Of a stretch of 64,000 nt of DNA, positions 16,770 to 25,043 are shown piece after piece. The position numbers and the translations under genes were made by a program. How positions within the stretch are numbered: the stretch's first letter is position 1; the number at the start of each line of letters is the position of its first letter. Source of the stretch: an uncultured Saccharospirillaceae bacterium (GTDB lineage Bacteria > Pseudomonadota > Gammaproteobacteria > Pseudomonadales > Oceanobacteraceae); contig CANMOZ010000013.1 in the NCBI GenBank assembly GCA_947499545.1, positions 1 through 64,000 on the forward strand. The letters run 5' to 3'. Below the pieces are notes generated by a model. The model saw nothing but the letters and a program-made list of their open reading frames with translations. It had not been told where the DNA came from and searched no databases.

Positions 16770-17711
16770 TTACTTTTGAAGGCAGTCTACCCCTGATTTA
16801 GAAATTGGGCTTTCGTTTGCTTGTTTTTCTTTGAAAGCGGATTTAAAACTGAATTCGTAAAGCACAATCGCAAACAATATGATCGCTCCACCGACAAGCT
16901 GAGTAAGCGTAGAAAGCTGACCTAGAAAGACAAACGAGAACAAAATAGCAAAGACAGGCTCTGTGAGTTCTATGAGCTGTACAGATTGACTTTTGATTAA
17001 ACTCAATGCTTTGAGTGTGCAATAGAACCCGCCTATGGTTGGCAAAATGGCTAGTAGGGTAATGGTGGGTAAAGCTTTAATGCTCATTAACTCTAACCCA
17101 TTGAACGCAAATGGAATAAAAAGATAAATGCAACCAAAGGCCAGCAACAAGGTGAGCGTACCCATGTTTGATCCCACTTCAAACTTTTTCGATAAGGTTA
17201 AAAATACACCATATCCAATCCCAGATATTACAGCATAATATAGCCCCATGTTGTTTGATTGAGATTCATTAGGGCTGAAGATCAACGCAAGCCCTACCAC
17301 TGCTAGAAGTGATGAAAGTAATTCCTTAAGGTACAGGAATCTTTTTTCGAGGATTGCATTTAAGAGAAATGTAGTAATCGTTGATGCGCCAAAGAGAAGA
17401 AATACGACCACAGCAACATTCACTGTTCTATAGGCTGCTGTCTCAAAAAAATAAAGGCAAAACAGTCCGAAAAATAAACAAATCGATATCGATAGGCATT
17501 TGTTTTTGGCAAGCGTTTTTAATTCGTTGAATTTGAATAAGAATGTATATGATAAAAGAATCACCAGAGCAATTAGGCACTTATAAAAAGCGACGGAAGC
17601 GGGTTTCATCCCAATTTCAAAAAGTGAAACACTAATGATTCCAACGGTTGCATTTAAGATCGCAGCTAAGACAGCAAGAAGAGCACCTAGTATAAATTTA
17701 TTATTCATCAT
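16770..17711 (-). CDS. EamA/DMT-family membrane exporter
   Basis: A 313-residue inner-membrane protein with about ten hydrophobic helices in two repeats, the EamA layout of the drug/metabolite transporter superfamily. The first repeat starts with LLAVLAAILNATVGIISV, the second with YYAVISGIGYGVFLTLSKK, and the last includes IELTEPVFAILFSFVFLGQ, the family's conserved TEP motif. It probably exports small metabolites or amino acids. Substrate is unknown. It converges with the LysR gene and is divergent from the second CZB gene. Confidence 0.9.
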   Translation of the reverse strand: MMNNKFILGALLAVLAAILNATVGIISVSLFEIGMKPASVAFYKCLIALVILLSYTFLFKFNELKTLAKNKCLSISICLFFGLFCLYFFETAAYRTVNVAVVVFLLFGASTITTFLLNAILEKRFLYLKELLSSLLAVVGLALIFSPNESQSNNMGLYYAVISGIGYGVFLTLSKKFEVGSNMGTLTLLLAFGCIYLFIPFAFNGLELMSIKALPTITLLAILPTIGGFYCTLKALSLIKSQSVQLIELTEPVFAILFSFVFLGQLSTLTQLVGGAIILFAIVLYEFSFKSAFKEKQANESPISKSGVDCLQK

Positions 17712-17931
17712 TTGAAATCAAGTTGTCGTTAATTCTTTCTATTAATAGGTATGACTGGTTTAATTTTGGTAGGTTATATCAAGCCACATAAGTATGCAAG
17801 AAATGAAAGTCTGTTTATCTTTGTAACACTTCCTAGCAATAGCTCAACTCAAATTCAATATGGAAGCTCAGTTAAATGAGATGCGTACAGCTAATCTGAA
17901 CAAAAGTAGCCGATTGCAAAGAGCGTTGTAA

Positions 17932-18306
17932 ATGAACATTTGTGATGAATTAGATCGAGCCATTGAATCGCACTTAGCCTGGAAAAATAAGTTGAAGGAT
18001 GTCATTGAGTCAGGCAGTAGCCGTTTTACACCTGAATTTTTAAGTTCTGATCAGAACTGCGCTTTTGGATGGTGGTTGATCAATAAAATACCTGCGAAAG
18101 ATCAATGCGGTCCCTATTATAAAAAAGTTAGAAAGATGCATGCGCAATTCCATATAGTAGCGGGTAAAGTTATGGCAGAAGCGCTTTTAGGTAGCAAGCA
18201 GGAAGCTAAGCACATGATGGCCGATGGTAGTGAATATGCCATGCTCTCAACAAAGCTTATTAATGAATTGAGATTTTGGAAAGCCCATTTGAAATCAGCA
18301 GCCTGA
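17932..18306 (+). CDS. Stand-alone CZB domain protein, paralogue
   Basis: A 124-residue single-domain CZB protein and clear paralogue of the one at 15285-15653. It keeps the same zinc-binding pattern: AIESHLAWKNKL, NCAFGWWLINK and MHAQFHIVAGKV. Additional cysteines (CDEL at position 4 and QCGPYY) are not shared by the paralogue. It is divergent from the EamA gene. As with its partner there is no signalling output domain, so a role in zinc sensing through protein contacts is inferred. Confidence 0.85.
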   Translation: MNICDELDRAIESHLAWKNKLKDVIESGSSRFTPEFLSSDQNCAFGWWLINKIPAKDQCGPYYKKVRKMHAQFHIVAGKVMAEALLGSKQEAKHMMADGSEYAMLSTKLINELRFWKAHLKSAA

Positions 18307-18373
18307 CTGCTGATGGTTTCAGGCTAAGTGAGCCTTATATGAAATCAATAAGGAATGTTGGGTTTATAAGGTA

Positions 18374-18784
18374 TCAAAATAAAGACCAATTGTTTTTACA
18401 GTTGTTGCAAACCATTTTTTTTGGGAGTTCTTTAAAAGGGTAACCCATCAGAGGTAATAGCCAAAGCAGAGTTAACCAACGTTTTCGTTCAACGACATCG
18501 GTCGATTGGCACTTTGGGCATCGGTATGAAGGTAAATGATCCGTTTGGTATAGCCCCTGATCCATTTTTTTCAGTATTTCATATGCCTTTTGAGTTTGAT
18601 GGGTGGGGCTCATGAGTTTTACGCCGCCTAAACCGATAGACATATACCAAGCATTGGTTACAAGGTGCTCATCCCCTAGCTTGGCAGGTATTCCCTCCGA
18701 TTCTAGTAAGCCTTTCGCAATGCTTGCTTGAATTATATCGGGGTAGGCGGCAACAACTGTCCAAGATCCATTTTCCATTGACAT
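18374..18784 (-). CDS. DUF2007-like protein with C-terminal zinc ribbon
   Basis: A 136-residue protein. Residues about 8-70 match the DUF2007 (putative signal-transducing protein) pattern: VVAAYPDIIQASIAKGLLESEGIPAKLGDEH, then GVKLMSP and AYEILKK. The C-terminal part holds a zinc ribbon split by a hydrophobic segment, CPKCQSTD ... LTLLWLLPLMGYPF ... CNNCKNNW. The biochemical role of this family is not known. It has no clear operon partner. Confidence 0.8.
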   Translation of the reverse strand: MSMENGSWTVVAAYPDIIQASIAKGLLESEGIPAKLGDEHLVTNAWYMSIGLGGVKLMSPTHQTQKAYEILKKMDQGLYQTDHLPSYRCPKCQSTDVVERKRWLTLLWLLPLMGYPFKELPKKMVCNNCKNNWSLF

Positions 18785-18994
18785 GTTTAGGATTCGTTTT
18801 GGTTGTTGGGTAATAATGTATTGATTTTTATGAAAAAACAGAGTAAATGGCTCATTAGCAGCTAATCCCGCTATAGTTACAGTGCTACTCTATTTGTACT
18901 GTATCATATTAAAACACAGTTGCTACCAGTGGTTGTGTTGATGATTCTTTGAAGCCGGCTAACGCTGAAATTGGATCGGGTAGGCCTATCTAAT

Positions 18995-19441
18995 ATGAAG
19001 AAGCAAGATTACAGTATTCAGCTAATATCCTGTTCTGTCGTCACGTTAACGATGTTAACCGCTTGCTTTGAGCCCGATCATAGTGAGGTGTTTAAACAAC
19101 GGGTCAAGTCTTCTCTTAAAGATAAGCCGGCTGTCGTATCGCCTCTTAAACCATTCATTGATAAGCAGTGGAAAAAAGCTTGTGTGTATCAAGATCCTTT
19201 GCACATGTTCGATGTGGCTGCATGGATTAACTTTATTGATGAAAGCGGAGACAATACTCGGGTAGATTTACTCGTGCATGATTTTATTATTGAACCCGAA
19301 ATAAAACCGAACTCTCCAGATAAACGTTGTTTTTCACCTAAACAAGCGCTTGTGTTCAGAAGCATCAAAATAAATGGCCAGAAACGCATTCTCGTAACCG
19401 TTGCACCGCCCCAATCCTATGCTGGCAAATCGGTTCAATAA
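18995..19441 (+). CDS. Small hypothetical lipoprotein
   Basis: A 148-residue lipoprotein of unknown function. The signal peptide ends in the lipobox MLTAC. The mature part is charged and includes two Cys (KKACVYQDP and DKRCFSPKQ) that could pair. The start at 18995 is chosen because it gives a normal signal peptide; an upstream TTG frame adds unlikely residues. It is followed by a long hairpin and converges with the collagenase gene. Confidence 0.68.
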   Translation: MKKQDYSIQLISCSVVTLTMLTACFEPDHSEVFKQRVKSSLKDKPAVVSPLKPFIDKQWKKACVYQDPLHMFDVAAWINFIDESGDNTRVDLLVHDFIIEPEIKPNSPDKRCFSPKQALVFRSIKINGQKRILVTVAPPQSYAGKSVQ

Positions 19442-19513
19442 TCTTTTATAAAGGTGATTGTTACTTCGATCAAGAAATGTAGTTCAGTAGGGAATCCACT
19501 GGAAATGCTCAGT

Positions 19514-19550
19514 GCTGAAGGAACATGTATGTCTAATGTGTTCCTTCAGC
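19514..19550. terminator. Bidirectional hairpin before convergent collagenase gene
   Basis: A perfect 12-base inverted repeat (19514-19525 with 19539-19550) with a 13-base loop lies between the convergent lipoprotein and collagenase genes. No T run follows directly. Confidence 0.5.
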
Positions 19551-19563
19551 AGGTAGGGTTAGG

Positions 19564-21765
19564 TTAGTTTAAGTTTGTTAGTTTAAAGGGAGTGTTGTTG
19601 AATCTCGGTAGATCGTTACAAAGATCTTTATTAGCTTTCCACCAAGGGATTAGAGACATCTCAACCCAGTTTTTAAAGTCGTCTGAACGATGAGCAATTA
19701 ATGCCTTTAAGATACGGTTTGTACTGTCTACAGCCATCTCTCGGTTTGGATTACGCATTGCGCTTGCAAATTTCCGCCACACTTCGCTTAACCCTCTTTC
19801 ATTCATATAGCGATGTACAGAATAGGACCAAGAATAAATCATAGCAGTTGTGTCGCTATACGTTAGATAAAGAATACTTTGTAATGAAGGGATGGTACCT
19901 GACTGTTCAATTTCATCAAGACCTCTTGCAAAGCACTGGCCATTCGCTAAGTATTCGGCAACGCCTTCAGACCACCAGGTAGTACGGTTTTCAGGGTAAT
20001 GACCAAAAGCTCCGTATTGATTAAAACGACCGTCAAGGTAATGGGTGTATTCATGTTTTAGGTTCCAAACTTCAAATTCATCCTTCCAGGTAGCGAGATG
20101 AGCAAAAAAACGTGCTTGGTTGTCTTCTCTTGCAGGGTCTCCTTCAATGTAAATGCCACCATTATTGGTGGAAACATTGAATAAGTAACTTCCATAAAGT
20201 CGCCAGTCATCTGGGCTTGCAAAAATAATTAACTCTAAATCGGCATTATAATCATCTTCGACAGGCAAATTTTGAGTTCTCATTGCATGATGGAAGCGTT
20301 TTTCTTGCTCACCTAAATCAAAACAAATCTTGTTTTTTTGAGCTTGAGAAACACTGTCTTTTTGGATACGCATTTTTAGCGTTTCAGAGCATTTGTAAGT
20401 TGGTTCAAATAATTCATCCATAGTGAGCGCTTTACAATATTGACCAAAGACACCTTCGCCACATAATACTTCAGGGGTTCTGCGTGTTAGATTGGCATAG
20501 GTATCTGAAATAGCGATCCATAGAGAGATCTTATATTGCTCATCAAAATCACTATTATCGATTCTTAGATCATGCCAAGTTAATATCTCGAGCAGTGTTT
20601 GATCTGCTTTGGGCAAGTAGGCATCAGCTTGAGATTCTTTACCCGACCAGTAATACAGATAGAAGGGTCTAGATAAAGCATCAATGACATTGTTCAAAAC
20701 AAAAGCATCCATATCACCGTTTGAATCCCACAGTGATAATGAACTCTGACCTAGACTTTTTAAATTGTTGAGTATCTGCTTTTCATAGCGTCCAATGGTA
20801 TTGGCAACGATATCTAATTCAGATTGGTATGACATATAATCAAGAATATTGAGCGTTTCAAAGATAGCACTTCCAAAGTAATAATTACCGGATATGTTAT
20901 CAGCATTCCAAGTATAAAGATTTAACAGCCATAGAGTTGCTGCTAAGTGGCTATCAATATTGTGAGATACAAAATAACGGAAGGGTCCAAACATTTGCCC
21001 CTGTAACGCGACGGCATAGCCGCTGTAAACCTTGGCCGCAGAGTCGCTTATCAACCCAAAGCTAGGCATGTTTGTGATATCGAGCATTCCTTTGGACAGA
21101 GCGACAGAAGCAGGCTTGGTTTGGAGATAACCCACTTCCGTGTATTTGTAGTAGTTGTGAGCTCTAATGTAATCAAATAAAAGTGCAATGGCAGGATCTT
21201 CTATGTTTACTGACTTTGCTAATTGCGTTAGTGATTGACCCACGTCTTGCAATAAAGAATCGGTATGGTCAAACGTCGTTTTCCAATACATTCTTTTACT
21301 GGCATGAATATCTAATTCAGTCAGAAGATTTTGGACAGGTCCAGGCAAATCATCATAGTCTTTGCCTGGCTTTGGTTTTTCATCAGGACCCTTTCCTAAC
21401 GTTGGGCAGGTATTTTGGTGCTGGCATATCAATGGTGATGCATGTCGTTCCATAACAACAATATCTGACTCAATAATGTCTCCTTTTTCTAATATTGTGC
21501 CTGTTGGTATGAATAGCTGACATTTTTTTACTTGATATGAATGTTTTGATATCTGAATGTTTGAATCAAAACAACGTTCCTTAATTTTTCCTTTTTCTAT
21601 GTTGTTAATATTCCACTTTTGGGTGTTTTTTGCATCTGAAAGAAGATTGATACCTTGGTATAAATTCGACTGTGTATGCGAGACATTTGGGCTATGAGCA
21701 ATGGCTAGGTTTATTGTGTTTGGAAAAATAGATGCCAGAAGAATGATGTTAAATAGACTTTTCAT
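19564..21765 (-). CDS. M9-family secreted collagenase (first copy)
   Basis: A 733-residue secreted zinc metalloprotease of peptidase family M9, the Vibrio-type collagenases. The signal peptide is residues 1 to about 23. An N-terminal helical activator-like region (about 150-480) precedes the catalytic domain, which has HEYTH at residues 571-575 followed by YLDGRF, and the third zinc ligand Glu600 in WWSEGVAEY. The protein ends soon after the catalytic domain, without PKD or pre-peptidase C-terminal domains, so it is a minimal collagenase. A divergent promoter region is shared with the PhoX-like gene. A second copy lies at 39212. Confidence 0.9.
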   Translation of the reverse strand: MKSLFNIILLASIFPNTINLAIAHSPNVSHTQSNLYQGINLLSDAKNTQKWNINNIEKGKIKERCFDSNIQISKHSYQVKKCQLFIPTGTILEKGDIIESDIVVMERHASPLICQHQNTCPTLGKGPDEKPKPGKDYDDLPGPVQNLLTELDIHASKRMYWKTTFDHTDSLLQDVGQSLTQLAKSVNIEDPAIALLFDYIRAHNYYKYTEVGYLQTKPASVALSKGMLDITNMPSFGLISDSAAKVYSGYAVALQGQMFGPFRYFVSHNIDSHLAATLWLLNLYTWNADNISGNYYFGSAIFETLNILDYMSYQSELDIVANTIGRYEKQILNNLKSLGQSSLSLWDSNGDMDAFVLNNVIDALSRPFYLYYWSGKESQADAYLPKADQTLLEILTWHDLRIDNSDFDEQYKISLWIAISDTYANLTRRTPEVLCGEGVFGQYCKALTMDELFEPTYKCSETLKMRIQKDSVSQAQKNKICFDLGEQEKRFHHAMRTQNLPVEDDYNADLELIIFASPDDWRLYGSYLFNVSTNNGGIYIEGDPAREDNQARFFAHLATWKDEFEVWNLKHEYTHYLDGRFNQYGAFGHYPENRTTWWSEGVAEYLANGQCFARGLDEIEQSGTIPSLQSILYLTYSDTTAMIYSWSYSVHRYMNERGLSEVWRKFASAMRNPNREMAVDSTNRILKALIAHRSDDFKNWVEMSLIPWWKANKDLCNDLPRFNNTPFKLTNLN

Positions 21766-21998
21766 GTAACCTCCTTGTTATGGGTACTGCGCCTATTTAT
21801 TTGGGCTTCATTTGAGGTTAGCACTTGCCACGGTTTTGTCTCCCAATGTCAGGCCTTAATAGAATTGAAATATTTTCTTGACTACTTTGATCCAAATGAC
21901 TTAATAATTTCATTAGTCAATGATCTGTCTGTCGTTAAAATGCATTGACTGAATTTCACAAGTCATTCACCGTGAATTTGCTTGAAAAATTATTGGAA

Positions 21999-23234
21999 AT
22001 GAAAATGTTTAATAAAAAAATAAAGCGCAGACAATTTTTGAACCGTGCGATTCAAACCGCAGGGCTTTCTGTCATGGGTTCAACACTGTTGCCTTTATCC
22101 ATCGGAGCCCACACACAACAAGGTTTGCCTTTTTTTCGGGACCTTTCTGACTTAGGCCCATTGCTGCCAGCGAACGAATTGGGATTACGATTACCTCGGG
22201 GATTTAGCGCGCGTGTCATAGCTGAAACAGGTCAAAGTGTTAAATGTGACGTGGGAGAACATCAAGACACAGGCTTTTATTGGCATATGTTCCCTGATGG
22301 TGGGGCAACTTTTGAGACCGACGACGGGGGTTGGATATATGTGTCTAACAGTGAAATTCGTTATCTAGGAGGAGTCAATGCTATCCGTTTTGATGCCGAA
22401 GGCCGTATTGTGGATGCGTACTCCATTTTAAAACGAACCAATCGAAATTGTGCCGGTGGCCCCACACCATGGAAGACTTGGCTTTCCTGTGAGGAAGTCT
22501 CAGGTGGCTATGTATTCGAATGCGATCCATGGGGAAACAATAGAGCCATAAGACGCCCAGCATTGGGACGATTCAATCACGAAGCCGTTGCCGTTGACCC
22601 TCAAACCATGGATTTGTATTTAACAGAAGACAAAAAAGATGGGTGCTTGTATCGCTTTCAGGCCGATTACTTTAATGATGAGGGTTTCCCTGACTTAAGT
22701 TCTGGGCAATTAAGCGTGGCGGAATTGGATGCTCAAGGATTTGTTACTTGGCATTTGATTGAAAACCCAACTCCAGGAGAAGACGACACTCAAACCCGTC
22801 ACCAGGTACCTCAAAGCTCATCTTTTAATGGGGGGGAAGGTATTTGGCATCATGAAGGTGTGATGTATTTTACAACGAAGGGTGACAATCGGGTTTGGAC
22901 TTTGGATTTAGAGCTTGCCCAAATTCGCTGTCTTTACGATGAAGCCACGTCATCTTCACCGATCCTGAGTGGAGTAGACAATGTAACCGTCTCAAGTGGA
23001 GGCCATGTTTTGGTGGCCGAAGACGGTGGGGATATGCAAATCGTGGTATTGGATCAAACAGGTCATCCAACACCTTTACTACAAATTGTCGGGCAAGATC
23101 ATTCAGAAATCACAGGGCCGGCCTTTAATCCTAAAGGCGATCGGCTGTATTTCAGCTCTCAAAGAGGGAATAGTCGTCTCACAAATGCAGGCATTACCTA
23201 TGAAGTGACAGGGCCCTTTTTAGCCCACGCTTAG
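21999..23234 (+). CDS. Tat-exported PhoX/DUF839-family protein
   Basis: A protein of about 411 residues in the PhoX/DUF839 family of calcium- and iron-dependent phosphatases. A twin-arginine signal (KRRQFLNRA) followed by a hydrophobic stretch indicates folded export by Tat. Family segments are GWIYVSNSE, CAGGPTPWKTWLSCEE, GRFNHEAVAVDP, YLTEDKKDGCLYRF and GPAFNPKGDRLYFSSQRG. The start at 21999 (or 22005) gives a normal Tat signal; a TTG at 21945 would add 18 residues. Whether it is an alkaline phosphatase or another beta-propeller hydrolase cannot be decided from sequence. Confidence 0.85.
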   Translation: MKMFNKKIKRRQFLNRAIQTAGLSVMGSTLLPLSIGAHTQQGLPFFRDLSDLGPLLPANELGLRLPRGFSARVIAETGQSVKCDVGEHQDTGFYWHMFPDGGATFETDDGGWIYVSNSEIRYLGGVNAIRFDAEGRIVDAYSILKRTNRNCAGGPTPWKTWLSCEEVSGGYVFECDPWGNNRAIRRPALGRFNHEAVAVDPQTMDLYLTEDKKDGCLYRFQADYFNDEGFPDLSSGQLSVAELDAQGFVTWHLIENPTPGEDDTQTRHQVPQSSSFNGGEGIWHHEGVMYFTTKGDNRVWTLDLELAQIRCLYDEATSSSPILSGVDNVTVSSGGHVLVAEDGGDMQIVVLDQTGHPTPLLQIVGQDHSEITGPAFNPKGDRLYFSSQRGNSRLTNAGITYEVTGPFLAHA

Positions 23235-23259
23235 CCTCTGGTAATGTATAAGGCAAACA

Positions 23260-23292
23260 TTCACCTCTTAACATGTTCCGTTAAGAGGTGAA
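23260..23292. terminator. Bidirectional hairpin between convergent PhoX-like and GAPDH genes
   Basis: A perfect 13-base inverted repeat (23260-23272 with 23280-23292) with a 7-base loop lies between the two convergent genes and probably ends both transcripts. No long T run follows. Confidence 0.55.
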
Positions 23293-23309
23293 GTAAAGTG
23301 ATGATAGGG

Positions 23310-24758
23310 TTACTGACGAGGCGGATAGGTTGGGTAATGAACGCCAACCATGTGCTGAGCAAGGCGCACTACTTGGCGGCTATAGCCGTACTCATTGTCA
23401 TACCAGACGTAGAGGTTAACGCGATTGCCACTGACAATAGTGGCTTGGCCATCAACAATGGCTGCGTGGCGGTTACCCACAAAGTCAGAGGAAACCACTT
23501 CAGGCGAATCGACAAACTCGATTTGACGCTGTAGAGGGCCTTCTAATGACGTTTGGCGCAAGAACTCATTGACTTCTTCCTTAGCCACTTCTTTCTCAAG
23601 CGTTAGACTCAGAATTGCCATAGAGACATTAGGGGTTGGTACTCGAATGGCGTTACCTGTCAGTTTGCCAGCCATTTCAGGCAATACGCGAGTCACCGCT
23701 TTGGCAGCGCCAGTTTCGGTGATGACCATGTTGAGCGCAGCTGCACGACCACGGCGATCTTTGGGGTGGTAGTTATCAATCAAGTTCTGATCGTTGGTAT
23801 AAGAGTGTACGGTTTCAACGTGCCCGGAAACGAGGCCGTAGCGTTCGCTGATCACTTTGAGAACGGGTGAAATAGCATTAGTAGTACAAGAAGCCGCTGT
23901 GACGATTTGGTCTTGTTGAGAAACGATGCTTTGGTTTAGACCGTAAACAATATTTTTCAAATCGCCTTTGCCTGGTGCCGTAAGTAGAACACGTGCGACC
24001 CCTTTGGCCTTAAGATGTAAAGAAAGGCCTTCTTCATCACGCCAGATACCCGTGTTATCAATGACCAATGCTTCACGAATACCATGAGCTTCATAATCAA
24101 CGCTTTCCGGAGCATTTGAGTAAATGATTTGGACAGGGTTACCGTTCAAGATCAGCAGATTGTTTTCTTCATCTGTTTGAATAGAACCCTTAAATGTGCC
24201 GTGAATAGAGTCGCGGAGTAAAAGGCTAGAGCGCTTCAAGAGGTCGTTGCCTTTGCCCTTACGTACAACAATTGCACGAAGACGCAGAGCACCGGAGCTG
24301 GCTTTTTCCGTTAGAATGCGCGCCAAAAGGCGGCCAATGCGGCCAAAGCCATACAGCACCACATCCCGACTAACATCAGCACCTGATGCGTCTTGAGCAA
24401 GAAGGCCTTCAAGCTCTTGACGAATGAATGAGTCAACATCCTTACCTTGCCCTTGATCGCGGAATTTAACCGAGAGTTTCCCGAGGTCAATATGGCAGTT
24501 TTTGATATCAAGCTTTGACAGTGCTTCAAGTACGGGGAAACTGTCGTGAACAGAGAGTTCTTCTGTGGCCACGTGGCGGACAAAGCGATGGGCTTTAATG
24601 ACGTCGATGACTGAGCGGTTGATGATGGGGCGGCCGTAGAGGGAAAGGACAATGTTTTTGCGTCGGTACATGCTGCCAATAATGGGGATCATGGATTCAG
24701 CAATGGACTCTCGCTCTAACCATTCCTGCAAACTGGCGTCGCGTTGATCTGGAGACAC
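23310..24758 (-). CDS. gap: Glyceraldehyde-3-phosphate dehydrogenase, long form
   Basis: A 482-residue GAPDH-like protein, longer than the usual 330 residues because of an N-terminal extension of about 130. It oxidises glyceraldehyde-3-phosphate to 1,3-bisphosphoglycerate with NAD(P). The nucleotide-binding motif is GFGRIGRLLAR and the catalytic Cys is residue 291 in AASCTTNAI; the C-terminal half has WYDNEYGYS. The same long form next to mfd is found in Pseudomonas (PA3001-PA3002), which supports a conserved arrangement. It is divergent from mfd across about 285 bases. Confidence 0.93.
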   Translation of the reverse strand: MSPDQRDASLQEWLERESIAESMIPIIGSMYRRKNIVLSLYGRPIINRSVIDVIKAHRFVRHVATEELSVHDSFPVLEALSKLDIKNCHIDLGKLSVKFRDQGQGKDVDSFIRQELEGLLAQDASGADVSRDVVLYGFGRIGRLLARILTEKASSGALRLRAIVVRKGKGNDLLKRSSLLLRDSIHGTFKGSIQTDEENNLLILNGNPVQIIYSNAPESVDYEAHGIREALVIDNTGIWRDEEGLSLHLKAKGVARVLLTAPGKGDLKNIVYGLNQSIVSQQDQIVTAASCTTNAISPVLKVISERYGLVSGHVETVHSYTNDQNLIDNYHPKDRRGRAAALNMVITETGAAKAVTRVLPEMAGKLTGNAIRVPTPNVSMAILSLTLEKEVAKEEVNEFLRQTSLEGPLQRQIEFVDSPEVVSSDFVGNRHAAIVDGQATIVSGNRVNLYVWYDNEYGYSRQVVRLAQHMVGVHYPTYPPRQ

Positions 24759-25043
24759 GTCGGATTACCTTTTGATGGCTACACTCAAGGCGGTTATTAT
24801 GCCGTCAATTGCAGGATGACTCAATTTAGAATCAGAGTATTCGCACAAAGCTTTTAACTGAACGCTTGTGCGTTTTGCAAATCCTGTTAGTGTGCATTTG
24901 CATGGAAGCGTCATTAACGTTTTCTCTGTCTTCAATTCCGTTTGTTAATCGTAGAGTAGGTTAAGCCACCGCTTGGGTTCTATTCGAAGACAGACTTGTT
25001 TAGACTGTAACCACTCTGGGTCTTGGACGTTCCTGGCACACAC

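Noticed and set aside
21925-21945. A possible Pho-box half site (CTGTCGT) upstream of the PhoX-like gene
   Set aside because: Only one half is recognisable and the second half does not match, so phosphate regulation is not supported.
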